From the NCBI RefSeq assembly GCF_026420845.1, contig NZ_JAOWCB010000004.1:124001-188000 (forward strand): DNA of 64,000 nt. The letters run 5' to 3'. Under the pieces are notes generated by a model, which was not told where the DNA came from, did no database searches, and was given only the letters and a program-made list of their open reading frames with translations. The position numbers were made by a program, and so were the translations under genes. This DNA is from Streptomyces sp. PR69 (lineage in GTDB: Bacteria; Actinomycetota; Actinomycetes; Streptomycetales; Streptomycetaceae). Positions 8,342 to 16,832 of this stretch are shown piece after piece. Positions within the stretch are counted from its first letter, which is position 1; the number at the start of each line of letters is the position of its first letter.

Positions 8342-11300
8342 ATGCATGACGACCGCATGCTGGTGGAGCGACGCATGGAGCGCGCCCTGCATCAGTTCAT
8401 CCGGCCCGCGCAGTACGCGGAAGAACTGCCGCTGTCGATTTCGGCATGGCATGTGCCGGGTGAGCCGGCGCCCGTCTCACAGGCGCTCATGGCCCGCTTC
8501 GAGCCGTTTGCGACCGGAACGCCGTGGGGACCCCCGTGGTCCACGAGCTGGTTCCGGCTCGACGGAACGGTGCCGCGGGCATGGGCGGGGCGGCGGGTGG
8601 AGGCGGTGATCGACCCGGGGTTCGGCGGGGACGCCCCCGGCTTCCAGGCGGAGGGGCTGGTGTACGACGCACAGGGCGTCCCCCTCAAAGGAGTCCATCC
8701 GCAGAACCGCCATGTCCCGATCGCGGCCCCCGCGGCCGGCGGCGAGGAGGTGCGGCTGCTGCTGGAGGCCGCCGCCAACCCGGCCGTGCTGCACGGCGGC
8801 TTCGCACCGACGCCCCTCGGGGATGTGCTGACCGCCGGGGACCGCCCCCTGTACCGGTTCGCCTCCGCGGGCCTCGCCGTGCTCGATGAACAGGTCTGGC
8901 ATCTCGTGCTGGACATCGAGGTGCTGTCCGAGCTGATGCATGAGCTGCCCGCGGACCGTTCACGGCGTCATGAGATCCTGCGCGCCCTGGAGAACATGCT
9001 GGACACACTCGATCTGCACGATGTCGCGTCCACCGCGGCCGCCGCGCGCGCCGAGCTGGCCGGTGCGCTCTCCCGGCCGGCCGCGCCTTCCGCGCACCGC
9101 GTGTCGGCCGCCGGGCACGCCCATATCGACTCGGCGTGGCTGTGGCCGCTGCGGGAGACCGTGCGCAAGGCCTCCCGTACCTTCGCCAATGTCACGGCGC
9201 TCGCCGCCGACTACCCGGAGCTGGTCTTCGCCTGCTCACAGGCTCAGCAGTACGCCTGGGTGAAAGAGCACCAGCCGCATATCTGGGAGCGCGTCAAGCG
9301 GGCCGCGGCGGACGGGACCTGGGCGCCGGTGGGCTCCATGTGGGTGGAGTCCGACGCCAATATGCCCGGCGGGGAGGCGCTGGCGCGGCAGCTTGTGCAC
9401 GGCAAGCGGTTCTTCGCCGAGGAGCTGGGGGTGGAGACCGAGGAGATCTGGCTGCCCGACTCCTTCGGCTACACCGCCGCCTTCCCGCAGCTGGCGAGGC
9501 TCGCCGGGGTGCGGTGGTTCCTCACCCAGAAACTGTCCTGGAACCAGTTCAACAGGATGCCGCACCACACCTTCTGGTGGGAGGGCATCGACGGGACGCG
9601 GGTCTTTACGCACTTCCCGCCCGTGGACACCTACAACTCCCGGCTCCATGCGGCGGAACTGGCCCGCGCGGAGCGCAACTTCGCCGACAAGGGGCGGGCC
9701 ACCCGCTCACTGGTCCCGTTCGGCTTCGGCGACGGAGGCGGCGGCCCCACCCGGGAGATGCTGGAGAAGGCCCGCAGGCTGCGCGACCTGGAGGGCTCGC
9801 CCCGGGTCACGGTGGAGAAGCCGTCGGCGTTCTTCGCCGCGGCCGAGGAGGAGTACGGCGCGGCGGCCCCCGTCTGGTCCGGCGAGCTCTATCTGGAGCT
9901 GCACCGCGCCACGTACACCACCCAGGCGGCGGCCAAGCGGGGCAACCGGCGCAGCGAGCATCTGCTGCGCCAGGCCGAGCTGTGGGCGGTCGCGGCGGCG
10001 CTGCGCGCACCGGGCTACCGCTACCCCTACGAAACGCTGGACCGCCTGTGGAAGACGGTGCTGCTGCACCAGTTCCACGACATCCTCCCGGGATCGTCGA
10101 TCGCCTGGGTGCACCGGGAGGCCCGGCAGACATACGAGGAGGTGCGCCGCGAACTGGAGCAGCTCACCGACTCCGCCGCCGCGACACTGGCGCAGGCGGG
10201 CGGCGCGGCGTCGCCGGGGGTGCTGAACTCCTGCCCGTATCCACGCGGGGAGGCCATCGCGCTCGCCCCCTCCCAGGTGCCGCAGGGGGTGCCGGCGCAG
10301 CCGCTCGCCGACGGGCGGGTGCTCGCCCCGGTCACGGCCGGCCCGCACGCCGTCGGCCGCTGCCGCGACACGGGCGCGCCGCCGGTGCGGGCCGAGGCCG
10401 CGGCCGGCGGGATCACGCTGGACAACGGGCTGCTGCGAGTGACCGTCGACCGCGACGGGCTGCTGACCTCCGTGTACGACCTGACCGCAGGTCGTGAGGC
10501 GCTGGCGCCCGGCGGCCGCGGCAATCTGCTCCAGCTGCACCCCGATCACCCCAACCAGTGGGACGCCTGGGACATCGACCGCCACTACCGGCGTCGGCAC
10601 ACCGATCTGACCGCCGCCGACTCGGTGGAGCTCACCGAGGAGGGACCGCTGCGCGCCGCCGTGCGCGTCGTGCGCGTCTTCGGCGACTCCCGCGTCACCC
10701 AGGACATCCGGCTGGCGGGCGGCAGCGGACGCGTCGACGTCGTCTGCGAGGTCGACTGGCGGGAGTCGGAGAAGGTCCTCAAGGCCGCGTTTCCGCTCGA
10801 TGTGCACGCGGAACGCTCCACATCCGAGATCCAGTTCGGCCATGTGCACCGGCCGGCGCATGAGAACACCAGCTGGGACGCGGCCCGCTTCGAGATCTGC
10901 GCGCACCGCTGGCTGCGGGTGGCCGAGCCCGGCTACGGCGTCGCGGTCCTCAACGACTCCACATACGGCCATGAGGTGACCCGTACCCCGCACCCGGAGG
11001 GGCTGGGCACGACCGTACGCCTCACTCTGCTGCGCGCCCCGCACAGCCCGGACCCCGCGGCGGACGTAGGGGTGCACCGCTTCCGCTATGCGCTGCTGCC
11101 CGGCGGCGGGGTGCCGGACGCCGTACGCGAGGGTCTGGCGCTCAATCTGCCGCTGCGGCCTGCGGCGGCCGTGCCGGACGGCGAGCCGCTGGCGGACACC
11201 GGGCATCCGTCGGTGACCGTCGAGTCGGTCAAACTCGCCGAGGACAGGAGCGGGGATGTGATCGTGCGGTTGTACGAGTCGGCAGGCGGGCGGGCCGACA

Positions 11301-11464
11301 CGGTGCTGCGCCCCGGCTTCCCCTTCGTACGGGCGCAGGTGACGGATCTGCTGGAGCGCCCACTCGAAGACGCCGACTCCGACGCCGCCGAGGGCGCGGA
11401 CGAGGGGGTGCGGGTGCGGCTGCGGCCCTTCCAGATCCTGACGCTGCGGCTGACGCCCGCGTGA
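8342..11464 (+). CDS. Alpha-mannosidase, glycoside hydrolase family 38
   Basis: A protein of 1040 residues, the usual length for cytosolic class II (GH38) alpha-mannosidases, which trim alpha-linked mannose from oligosaccharides. The catalytic domain starts with AGHAHIDSAWLWPLRET; H261 and D263 are expected zinc ligands. It continues through GSMWVESDANMPGGEALARQ and has the expected nucleophile D373 in IWLPDSFGYTAAF. A later HQFHDILPGSSI motif is also characteristic. The C-terminal half holds the beta-sandwich domains. There is no signal peptide, so it is probably intracellular. GAAAGGA precedes the ATG at 8342. It is divergent from the anti-sigma-like gene, and no sugar transporter lies nearby. 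Confidence 0.93.
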   Translation: MHDDRMLVERRMERALHQFIRPAQYAEELPLSISAWHVPGEPAPVSQALMARFEPFATGTPWGPPWSTSWFRLDGTVPRAWAGRRVEAVIDPGFGGDAPGFQAEGLVYDAQGVPLKGVHPQNRHVPIAAPAAGGEEVRLLLEAAANPAVLHGGFAPTPLGDVLTAGDRPLYRFASAGLAVLDEQVWHLVLDIEVLSELMHELPADRSRRHEILRALENMLDTLDLHDVASTAAAARAELAGALSRPAAPSAHRVSAAGHAHIDSAWLWPLRETVRKASRTFANVTALAADYPELVFACSQAQQYAWVKEHQPHIWERVKRAAADGTWAPVGSMWVESDANMPGGEALARQLVHGKRFFAEELGVETEEIWLPDSFGYTAAFPQLARLAGVRWFLTQKLSWNQFNRMPHHTFWWEGIDGTRVFTHFPPVDTYNSRLHAAELARAERNFADKGRATRSLVPFGFGDGGGGPTREMLEKARRLRDLEGSPRVTVEKPSAFFAAAEEEYGAAAPVWSGELYLELHRATYTTQAAAKRGNRRSEHLLRQAELWAVAAALRAPGYRYPYETLDRLWKTVLLHQFHDILPGSSIAWVHREARQTYEEVRRELEQLTDSAAATLAQAGGAASPGVLNSCPYPRGEAIALAPSQVPQGVPAQPLADGRVLAPVTAGPHAVGRCRDTGAPPVRAEAAAGGITLDNGLLRVTVDRDGLLTSVYDLTAGREALAPGGRGNLLQLHPDHPNQWDAWDIDRHYRRRHTDLTAADSVELTEEGPLRAAVRVVRVFGDSRVTQDIRLAGGSGRVDVVCEVDWRESEKVLKAAFPLDVHAERSTSEIQFGHVHRPAHENTSWDAARFEICAHRWLRVAEPGYGVAVLNDSTYGHEVTRTPHPEGLGTTVRLTLLRAPHSPDPAADVGVHRFRYALLPGGGVPDAVREGLALNLPLRPAAAVPDGEPLADTGHPSVTVESVKLAEDRSGDVIVRLYESAGGRADTVLRPGFPFVRAQVTDLLERPLEDADSDAAEGADEGVRVRLRPFQILTLRLTPA

Positions 11465-11476
11465 GCGCCCGGCGGG

Positions 11477-12907
11477 TCAGCGGGCCTCCCAGACGGCCAC
11501 GGCCGTGCGGTCGTCGGCGTAGCCCTTCACCCGCAGCTGGACGTCGGCGAGGTAGGCGGCGAGGCCGGGGGGCTCGCCGTCGGCCCAGCGCCCGGCCAGT
11601 TCCCCGGCGAGGGCGGGCTCGCCGCGCAGCGGTTCTGCCAGCCCCGCGCTGCACAGCAGCAGCGCGTCGCCCGGGCGGGCCACGGAGGCCCGGAAACGGA
11701 ACGGTTCGGCGGGTGGCGGCGGAGGAGGCTCGATATACGGGGACTGAGGCGTCGGGATGCCGAGGTCCATGGTGAGCCGGTCGCCCTCCGGGGTCTGTTC
11801 TGCGGCCCCGGCACCGGCCGCGGGGCCGCCGTCGGCCGCGGCGGGCGGCTCGGGCAGCAGCGGTTCGATGTCCTGCCAGACGCCGTCGCGCAGCCGGAAC
11901 AGCCCCCCGCCGCCGACGCCGAAGAAGACGCGCGTACGGCAGGCGGGGTCGCCGGAGAGCAGCAGACAGCGCAGGACCGCGGTGTACTCCTCCGGCCCCG
12001 CGCCGCGTTCAGCCGCGCGGGCGCGCAGTCTGCCGAGGGTGCGGTCGGTGAGCCGGTGCAGTCCGGACTTGAGGTCGCCGCGGCGGCCCGCCCTGATGTC
12101 CTCGGCGAGGCGGTCGTGGCTGCGGCCCACGGCCGTGCCGATCCAGCGGCAGGCGTCGGCCGCGGCGAGGTGCGCGCCCTCGGCGGCGCGGGCCCCGCTG
12201 GCGACGGCCACCAGGACGAGCCCGGTCTCGCCGCCGCCGAAGCGGGCGGTGAGCAGCGCGTCTCGGCGCGGCTCCCCGCGGTAGCGCGCGGAGTCGCCGC
12301 GGACGGACGCGGCGCGCAGGGTGTACGAGCCATAGCGCGCGCCGTCGAGGACGGTGTCCGCGGTGAGTTCGCCGAGTGTGTCCGGGCGGGCGGGCGGCAG
12401 CGCGGTGGGCTCCGCCTCATAGGTGGGCGGTCCGCCGCCGACGACTCCGGTGGCGGGGCGGGGCATCGCGGGCGGCCGCGCGGCGGCCGGCTCCGGCCGC
12501 GGCAGGGGCGGCGGGGCCGGCTGCGGCGGTACGGCGGGGCGCGGCGGGGGCGCCTGCGGAGGCGGCTGTTCGAGCGGTGCCGGCCGGGGGGCTTGCGCGG
12601 GCGGACGGGCCGGCCGCTGTTCCGGGACTTCGGGGACCTCGCGGAGCTCAGGCGGCTCGGGGAGCTCAGGCGGCTCGGGTGGTTCGCGTGGTTCCGGGGG
12701 CTGCTCCGGCGGCGGGCCGGGCGGCGGCGAGGCTTCCCACCAGGCGCGCGGACGGCCCGTCACCGTGCCTGCGGCGGAGGCGAATCGATCGTCCAGAGTG
12801 TCGCCCGCCCGTCGGCCGGGGCCCGTGTCCGCGGTGGATTCGGGTTCGCCGTACAGCCTGTTCCACCACTCGTCTTCGGTGGGAGGCCTCTCCCCCTGTT
12901 GACTCAT
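11477..12907 (-). CDS. PP2C-like phosphatase with proline-rich N-terminus
   Basis: A protein of 476 residues. Residues 1-175 are disordered and dominated by Pro/Glu/Leu repeats (PPEPPELPEPPEL, PPPQAPPPRP). The C-terminal domain begins RGDSARYRGEPRRDALLTARFGGGETGLVLVAVASG, as in actinobacterial PP2C-family proteins. It ends with GYADDRTAVAVWEAR, keeping the late Asp pair. The position that normally reads ADG, giving a metal-binding Asp, reads ASG here, so activity is doubtful. The ATG at 12907 (MSQQGERPP) is favoured because the ORF upstream is the shadow of the divergent regulator. Tail to tail with the mannosidase. Confidence 0.8.
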   Translation of the reverse strand: MSQQGERPPTEDEWWNRLYGEPESTADTGPGRRAGDTLDDRFASAAGTVTGRPRAWWEASPPPGPPPEQPPEPREPPEPPELPEPPELREVPEVPEQRPARPPAQAPRPAPLEQPPPQAPPPRPAVPPQPAPPPLPRPEPAAARPPAMPRPATGVVGGGPPTYEAEPTALPPARPDTLGELTADTVLDGARYGSYTLRAASVRGDSARYRGEPRRDALLTARFGGGETGLVLVAVASGARAAEGAHLAAADACRWIGTAVGRSHDRLAEDIRAGRRGDLKSGLHRLTDRTLGRLRARAAERGAGPEEYTAVLRCLLLSGDPACRTRVFFGVGGGGLFRLRDGVWQDIEPLLPEPPAAADGGPAAGAGAAEQTPEGDRLTMDLGIPTPQSPYIEPPPPPPAEPFRFRASVARPGDALLLCSAGLAEPLRGEPALAGELAGRWADGEPPGLAAYLADVQLRVKGYADDRTAVAVWEAR

Positions 12908-13000
12908 GCCCTTATTGTCCACCGGGCGGGCCGGACGAAAACGGAGCGCGGCGAAAAAGCACAATGCGACAAATGGTCCGGCGGAGGGGGCGGGAGTCTG

Positions 13001-13975
13001 GTGCTGGGAGCGATAGGTCTCGACGCGCGGCAGGAGTCGGCGTACCGCGCGCTGGTCGCGCTGGGGGCCGCGGAGGCGGCCGATCTGGCGCATCGGCTCG
13101 CACTGCCCGAGCCGGACACGGAGCGGGCGCTGCGGCAGCTGGAGCGCCGGGGGCTGGTCGCCCGCTCGTCGGCGTGTGCGGGGCGGTGGGTGGCGGCCCC
13201 GCCCGGCGTCGCGCTGGGCGCGCTGCTCACCCGGCAGCGGCATGAGCTGGAGCAGGCCGAGCTGGCGGCGGCGGTGCTGGCCGAGGAGTACCGGGCGGAG
13301 GCGGCGGGGGGCGCGGAGTCCGGGGTGCACGACCTGGTGGAGGTGGTGACCGGCGCGAGCGCGGTGGCGCACCGGCTGCTGCAGCTGCAGCTCGGTGCGG
13401 ACGAGGAGGTGTGCGCCCTGGTGACCGGCGGGCCCAGCGCGGTGGAGGCGGCGGGGCGGGGGGTTTCGTACCGGGTCGTGGTGGAACGGGAGGCGCTGTC
13501 GCTGCCGGACGGGGTGGCCGGGCTGTCGGCGGCGCTGGGCCGCGGTGAGCAGGTCAGGGCGGCAGAGCGGGTGCCGACCCGGCTGGTGATCGCGGACCGG
13601 GCGCTGGCGATGCTGCCGCTGACCGGCCGGCGCGCCGAGCCCGCGGCCCTCGTGGTCCACGCCAGCGGGCTGCTGGAGTCGCTGTCGGGCCTCTTCGAGG
13701 CGGTCTGGCGGGAGGCGCTCCCGCTGCGGCTCGGCGCGCGCGGGGCGCCGGAGGAAGGGCGGGCGCCGGGGCCGGACGCGGTCGACCTGGAGATCCTTTC
13801 GCTGCTGCTGGCCGGACTGACGGACGCGAGCGCCGCCAAGCAGCTGGACCTGGGGCTGCGGACGGTGCAGCGCCGGGTGAAGGGGCTGATGGAGCTGGCG
13901 GGCGTCACAACACGGCTCCAGCTGGGCTGGCACGCGTATGAGCGGGGCTGGGTGGCACGCGAACTGCGTGAGTGA
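13001..13975 (+). CDS. Transcriptional regulator with N-terminal wHTH and LuxR-like C-terminal HTH
   Basis: A protein of 324 residues. The N-terminal 55 residues resemble a TrmB-type winged helix (QESAYRALVALGAAEAADLAHRLALPEPDTERALRQLERRGLV). The C-terminus is a LuxR-like helix-turn-helix (DLEILSLLLAGLTDASAAKQLDLGLRTVQRRVKGLMELAGVTTRLQLG). This two-HTH layout is common in Streptomyces regulators. The GTG at 13001 follows GGAGGGGGCGGGAG. The gene is divergent from the PP2C-like gene and overlaps or abuts the DUF456 gene, suggesting co-transcription with the latter. Confidence 0.8.
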   Translation: MLGAIGLDARQESAYRALVALGAAEAADLAHRLALPEPDTERALRQLERRGLVARSSACAGRWVAAPPGVALGALLTRQRHELEQAELAAAVLAEEYRAEAAGGAESGVHDLVEVVTGASAVAHRLLQLQLGADEEVCALVTGGPSAVEAAGRGVSYRVVVEREALSLPDGVAGLSAALGRGEQVRAAERVPTRLVIADRALAMLPLTGRRAEPAALVVHASGLLESLSGLFEAVWREALPLRLGARGAPEEGRAPGPDAVDLEILSLLLAGLTDASAAKQLDLGLRTVQRRVKGLMELAGVTTRLQLGWHAYERGWVARELRE

Positions 13976-13998
13976 TCCAGATCCTGCACTCTGGGCAG

Positions 13999-14481
13999 AT
14001 GGGCGTGTGGCAGCTCCTGATGGTCGGGGCGGTGATGCTGCTGGGCGTGCTCGGGGTGCTGATTCCCGGGGTTCCGGGGACCTGGCTGGTGTGGGCCGCG
14101 GTCCTGTGGTGGGCGATGCAGGACCAGTCCGGTCTCGCCTGGGTGCTGCTGGTCGCCACGACGGTGTTGCTGCTGGTCAACCAGGTCGTGGTGTGGCAGC
14201 TGCCACCGCGCCGCATCCGGGAGGTGGGCGTCACCAGACGCATGGCCGTCTTCGCCGGCGCGGGCTCGATCGCGGGTTTCTTCCTGCTGCCCGTGATCGG
14301 CGGGGTGCTCGGTTTCATCGGCGGCATCTACACCTGCGAACGCTTCCGTCTGGGCGGTCATGGGGCGGCGATGGCGTCGACGAGGGCGGTGATGCGGGCG
14401 GTGGGGACGAGTGTGCTGGTGGAGCTGTTTACGTGTCTGGTGATTGTGGGGGCGTGGATGGGAGCGGTGCTAAGTGGTTGA
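13999..14481 (+). CDS. DUF456 integral membrane protein
   Basis: A protein of 160 residues with four hydrophobic helices: GVWQLLMVGAVMLLGVLGVL, LVWAAVLWWAM, WVLLVATTVLLLVNQVVVW, and the glycine-rich pair AGSIAGFFLLPVIGGVLGFIGGIY, then VLVELFTCLVIVGAW. The motif GVLIPGVPGT and the Gly-rich GFFLLPVIGGVLGFIGG are hallmarks of DUF456. A GTG at 13972 overlapping the previous stop codon would add nine residues; the ATG at 13999 (MGVWQLL) looks more like relatives. Function is unknown. Confidence 0.8.
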   Translation: MGVWQLLMVGAVMLLGVLGVLIPGVPGTWLVWAAVLWWAMQDQSGLAWVLLVATTVLLLVNQVVVWQLPPRRIREVGVTRRMAVFAGAGSIAGFFLLPVIGGVLGFIGGIYTCERFRLGGHGAAMASTRAVMRAVGTSVLVELFTCLVIVGAWMGAVLSG

Positions 14482-15172
14482 GGCGGGGGTGTTCTTCCCC
14501 TCCCCCGCCCTCCCCCTGCGCCCTGGGGCGTGGGGCGTGGGGACCCCCACTTCCCGTAACTGAGGGCTCCGCCCCAGACTCCCTCCGGGGTAGGCCGGCG
14601 GGGGCTGCGCCCCACGCGGCACGGCCGTGCGGCTGCCGGGGACGCCCGGCCGCCCCGCGCGCGGCCTATGGGGCCTGGAGCGAGCGGGACAGCCCGCGGA
14701 GGGCCGCGCTCCCCCGTGCGGGGCTCGGCGGCAGAACCCCCAGCGCCGACACAGCCCCCGGCAGAAAGCGCGAGCCCCCGGGCCGCGGGCCCCAACCCGC
14801 ACCCCGGCAGGGGACGGGGACGGGTCCGGTGTGGATCGCGCCACCGGGGCTGTCCCTCAGCACGGAGCCCCGTCCCCAGGGGAGGAACTGGCGCGAGCCC
14901 CCGGCGTGAGCGCAGGCCCCCAGCGCGGCTGCGCGAAACCACCGCCCCGGAGCCAGAGGCAGAGCCCCTGCACCAGCACGGGCCCGCGCCCGCAGCACAC
15001 GTCCCCCGACGGGGCGGTAGCGCCCAGCCGCCACCCCTGGAGGGGAACGGCGGCAGCGCGGGCCTGCGACGCCGGGCGCCCGGAGCCGGAAAGGCTCTGG
15101 CGCGGCGGTGCGAAGCTGCCGCCCCGCACCTCCTCCCCCCAAGGGGGGCCGGGAGGGCGGCAGCCCCCCGGG
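14482..15172. other. Long G/C-rich intergenic region, no gene seen
   Basis: About 690 bases between convergent genes. Open frames here are compositional shadows rich in Arg, Pro, Gly and Ala with no conserved motif. The left end carries a hairpin repeat at 14560-14577 (CTGAGGGCTCCGCCCCAG). The right end has another at about 15129-15165 (GGGGGGCCGGGAGGGCGG context). The middle is full of GGGGC/GCCCC words without a clear unit. Confidence 0.6.
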
Positions 15173-16336
15173 CTACGGCAGGCCGTGGCCCTCCTTGGCG
15201 GCGCGGGCCGCGCGGCCGAAGGCGTCCTGGCGTTTCCATTCCTTGCGGATGTTCGCCCGGAGGCGGGCGTCCGTCTTGGCGACGTTGCGCCGGTTTTCGC
15301 GGACCAGCTTCCGGTAGCTGTCGAGCCGCCGGTGCTGCAGTGTGCCGTCGTCGATCGCGGCGAGGACGGCGCAGCCGGGCTCGGACCGGTGGGCGCAGTC
15401 GTGGAAGCGGCACTGCTCGGCGAGCTCCTCGATCTCCGAGAAGGTCTGTTCGACGCCGCTTCCGGCGTCGAACAGGCCGACCCCCCGCAGCCCCGGCGTG
15501 TCGATCAGCACGCCCCCGCCCGGCAGGGCGAGCAGATTGCGGGTCGTGGTGGTGTGTCGGCCCTTGCCGTCGACGTCGCGGGTGGTCTGCACCTCCATCA
15601 CGTCCTCGCCGAGCAGCGCGTTGGCGAGCGTCGACTTGCCCGCGCCGGAGACGCCGAGCAGCACGCTCGTACCGCCGGAGACGATCGCGGCGAGGACGTC
15701 CACGCCGTGGCCCGCCGTCGCGCTGACGGGCAGCACCTGCACTCCGGGCGCGGTGGTCTGCACGTCCTGGACCAGATGCGCCAGGCCCGTCGCGTCGGGC
15801 ACCAGGTCCGCCTTGGTGAGCACGACGAGCGGCTGTGCGCCGCTCTCCCAGGAGTCCGCCGGCGTACGCAGCAGTGCCTCACCGCTCGAACTGGACAGCG
15901 CGAGCGCCAGGAACCGTTCGATCCGCCCGAGGTCGAGTTCGACCGCGAGCGACACACAGATGACGATGTGATCGATGTTAGTGGCCAGCACCTGGCCCTC
16001 GGAACGCTTGGACGACGTCGACCGCACAAAGGCCGTCCGCCGAGGCAGGATCGTTCGCGCGTACCGCGGATCACGACCCCCGGAGTCGACGGCGACCCAG
16101 TCGCCGGTGCACACGACCTTCATCGGGTCATGGGGAACGACGAACGCGGTGTCGGCACGGACGACGCCGTCAGGGGTGGCCACGTCGCACTGGCCGCGAT
16201 CGACACGGACGACCCGGCCGGGCACCAGGCCCTGGAGGGCGTACGAAGCGAACTCGGCCTCCCAGCCCTGGTCCCAGCCGTAGACGGCGAGCGGGTGCTG
16301 ATCAGCAGAAGACGGGTGGAGCGAAGCGTTGGACAA
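15173..16336 (-). CDS. rsgA: Ribosome small subunit-dependent GTPase A
   Basis: A protein of 387 residues; RsgA helps late 30S ribosomal subunit maturation. It has an N-terminal OB-fold (residues 40-110) and a circularly permuted GTPase domain with TKAD (174-177) before the P-loop GVSGAGKS (228-235) and DTPG (279-282). The C-terminal zinc finger is CRFHDCAHRSEPGC (C309, C314, H316, C322). The start is a TTG at 16336 with GAAGG 7 bases upstream; no ATG or GTG is available nearby. A 23-codon ORF with a strong ribosome binding site precedes it, and the GAAGG lies in an inverted repeat, which hints at translational control. Confidence 0.93.
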   Translation of the reverse strand: MSNASLHPSSADQHPLAVYGWDQGWEAEFASYALQGLVPGRVVRVDRGQCDVATPDGVVRADTAFVVPHDPMKVVCTGDWVAVDSGGRDPRYARTILPRRTAFVRSTSSKRSEGQVLATNIDHIVICVSLAVELDLGRIERFLALALSSSSGEALLRTPADSWESGAQPLVVLTKADLVPDATGLAHLVQDVQTTAPGVQVLPVSATAGHGVDVLAAIVSGGTSVLLGVSGAGKSTLANALLGEDVMEVQTTRDVDGKGRHTTTTRNLLALPGGGVLIDTPGLRGVGLFDAGSGVEQTFSEIEELAEQCRFHDCAHRSEPGCAVLAAIDDGTLQHRRLDSYRKLVRENRRNVAKTDARLRANIRKEWKRQDAFGRAARAAKEGHGLP

Positions 16337-16342
16337 GGGGAA

Positions 16343-16382
16343 CCCTTCGAAGGGTGGCCCCGGCGGCGCGCTCCGAGCGCGC
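16343..16382 (-). promoter_or_regulatory. Paired inverted repeats before rsgA
   Basis: Two inverted repeats lie between the small ORF and rsgA. CCCTTCGAAGGG (16343-16354) contains the rsgA Shine-Dalgarno bases. GCGCGC-TCCGA-GCGCGC (16366-16382) can form a 6-bp stem. With the small upstream ORF they have the outline of a translational attenuator. The role is inferred. Confidence 0.35.
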
Positions 16383-16396
16383 GGATCGAGTGGATG

Positions 16397-16468
16397 TCAG
16401 CCGGAGACCACAGGGGTGGGAACGATGAACTCCTGAATGCGGGCAGAGCCCGTCACCGTGACAGTCAT
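16397..16468 (-). CDS. Short ORF (23 residues) upstream of rsgA, possible leader peptide
   Basis: ATG at 16468 is preceded by AGGAGGTGAGG, one of the strongest Shine-Dalgarno sequences in the window. The peptide begins MTVTVTGSARIQEF, continues IVPTPVVSG and stops at 16397, 60 bases before rsgA. It is rich in Val, Thr and Pro, with no cysteine and no clear signal sequence. I do not recognise a family. The strong ribosome binding site argues that it is translated. It could be a regulatory upstream ORF or the N-terminal part of an unrecognised small-peptide gene. Confidence 0.5.
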   Translation of the reverse strand: MTVTVTGSARIQEFIVPTPVVSG

Positions 16469-16771
16469 CAATGTCCTCACCTCCTGCTTCTTCTCAGCGA
16501 ACCGATACCGTGCCCTCGGCAACGGCACAGCCGCGCCTTCGAACGGGCAGAACCATAGCCCCACCCCGGGGCACGGCACCACCGATTAAACCCGGGGGCA
16601 GGTCGCGCAGGTCGCGCCAGCCGGTGTCCTTCGGCTCACCCTCGCGCCCCTGCGTCCCCAGCTCCCAATCAAGTTCAGTAGCCGTTCAGGTATTTCTACG
16701 CTGCTGCTCTCTCTTGCCGCGAGTGGACACTTCTCGCCACCTCCGGGTCGGCTCAAACGGCGGCAGGAGGA

Positions 16772-16812
16772 GTGGGGACACCGCGGCTGCGGGGTTCGGA
16801 CGACGTCCCCAC
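16772..16812 (+). promoter_or_regulatory. Inverted repeat upstream of the toxin-like gene
   Basis: GTGGGGAC (16772-16779) and GTCCCCAC (16805-16812) are perfect 8-bp inverted copies separated by 25 bases. They end 20 bases before the GTG start of the large secreted protein. They could form an RNA hairpin in the 5' leader or be an operator. No TTGACA/TATAAT-like promoter is obvious. Confidence 0.4.
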
Positions 16813-16832
16813 CCAAGAGAACAGGAGCAGTC

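Noticed and set aside
12908..13933. N-terminal extension of the PP2C-like gene to 13933
   Set aside because: The extra 342 codons are antisense to the divergent regulator. The Met at 12907 begins a sensible protein.
14482..15172. Open frames in the long gap before rsgA
   Set aside because: All are Gly/Arg/Pro/Ala shadows without motifs or ribosome binding sites, and they contain the hairpin repeat.
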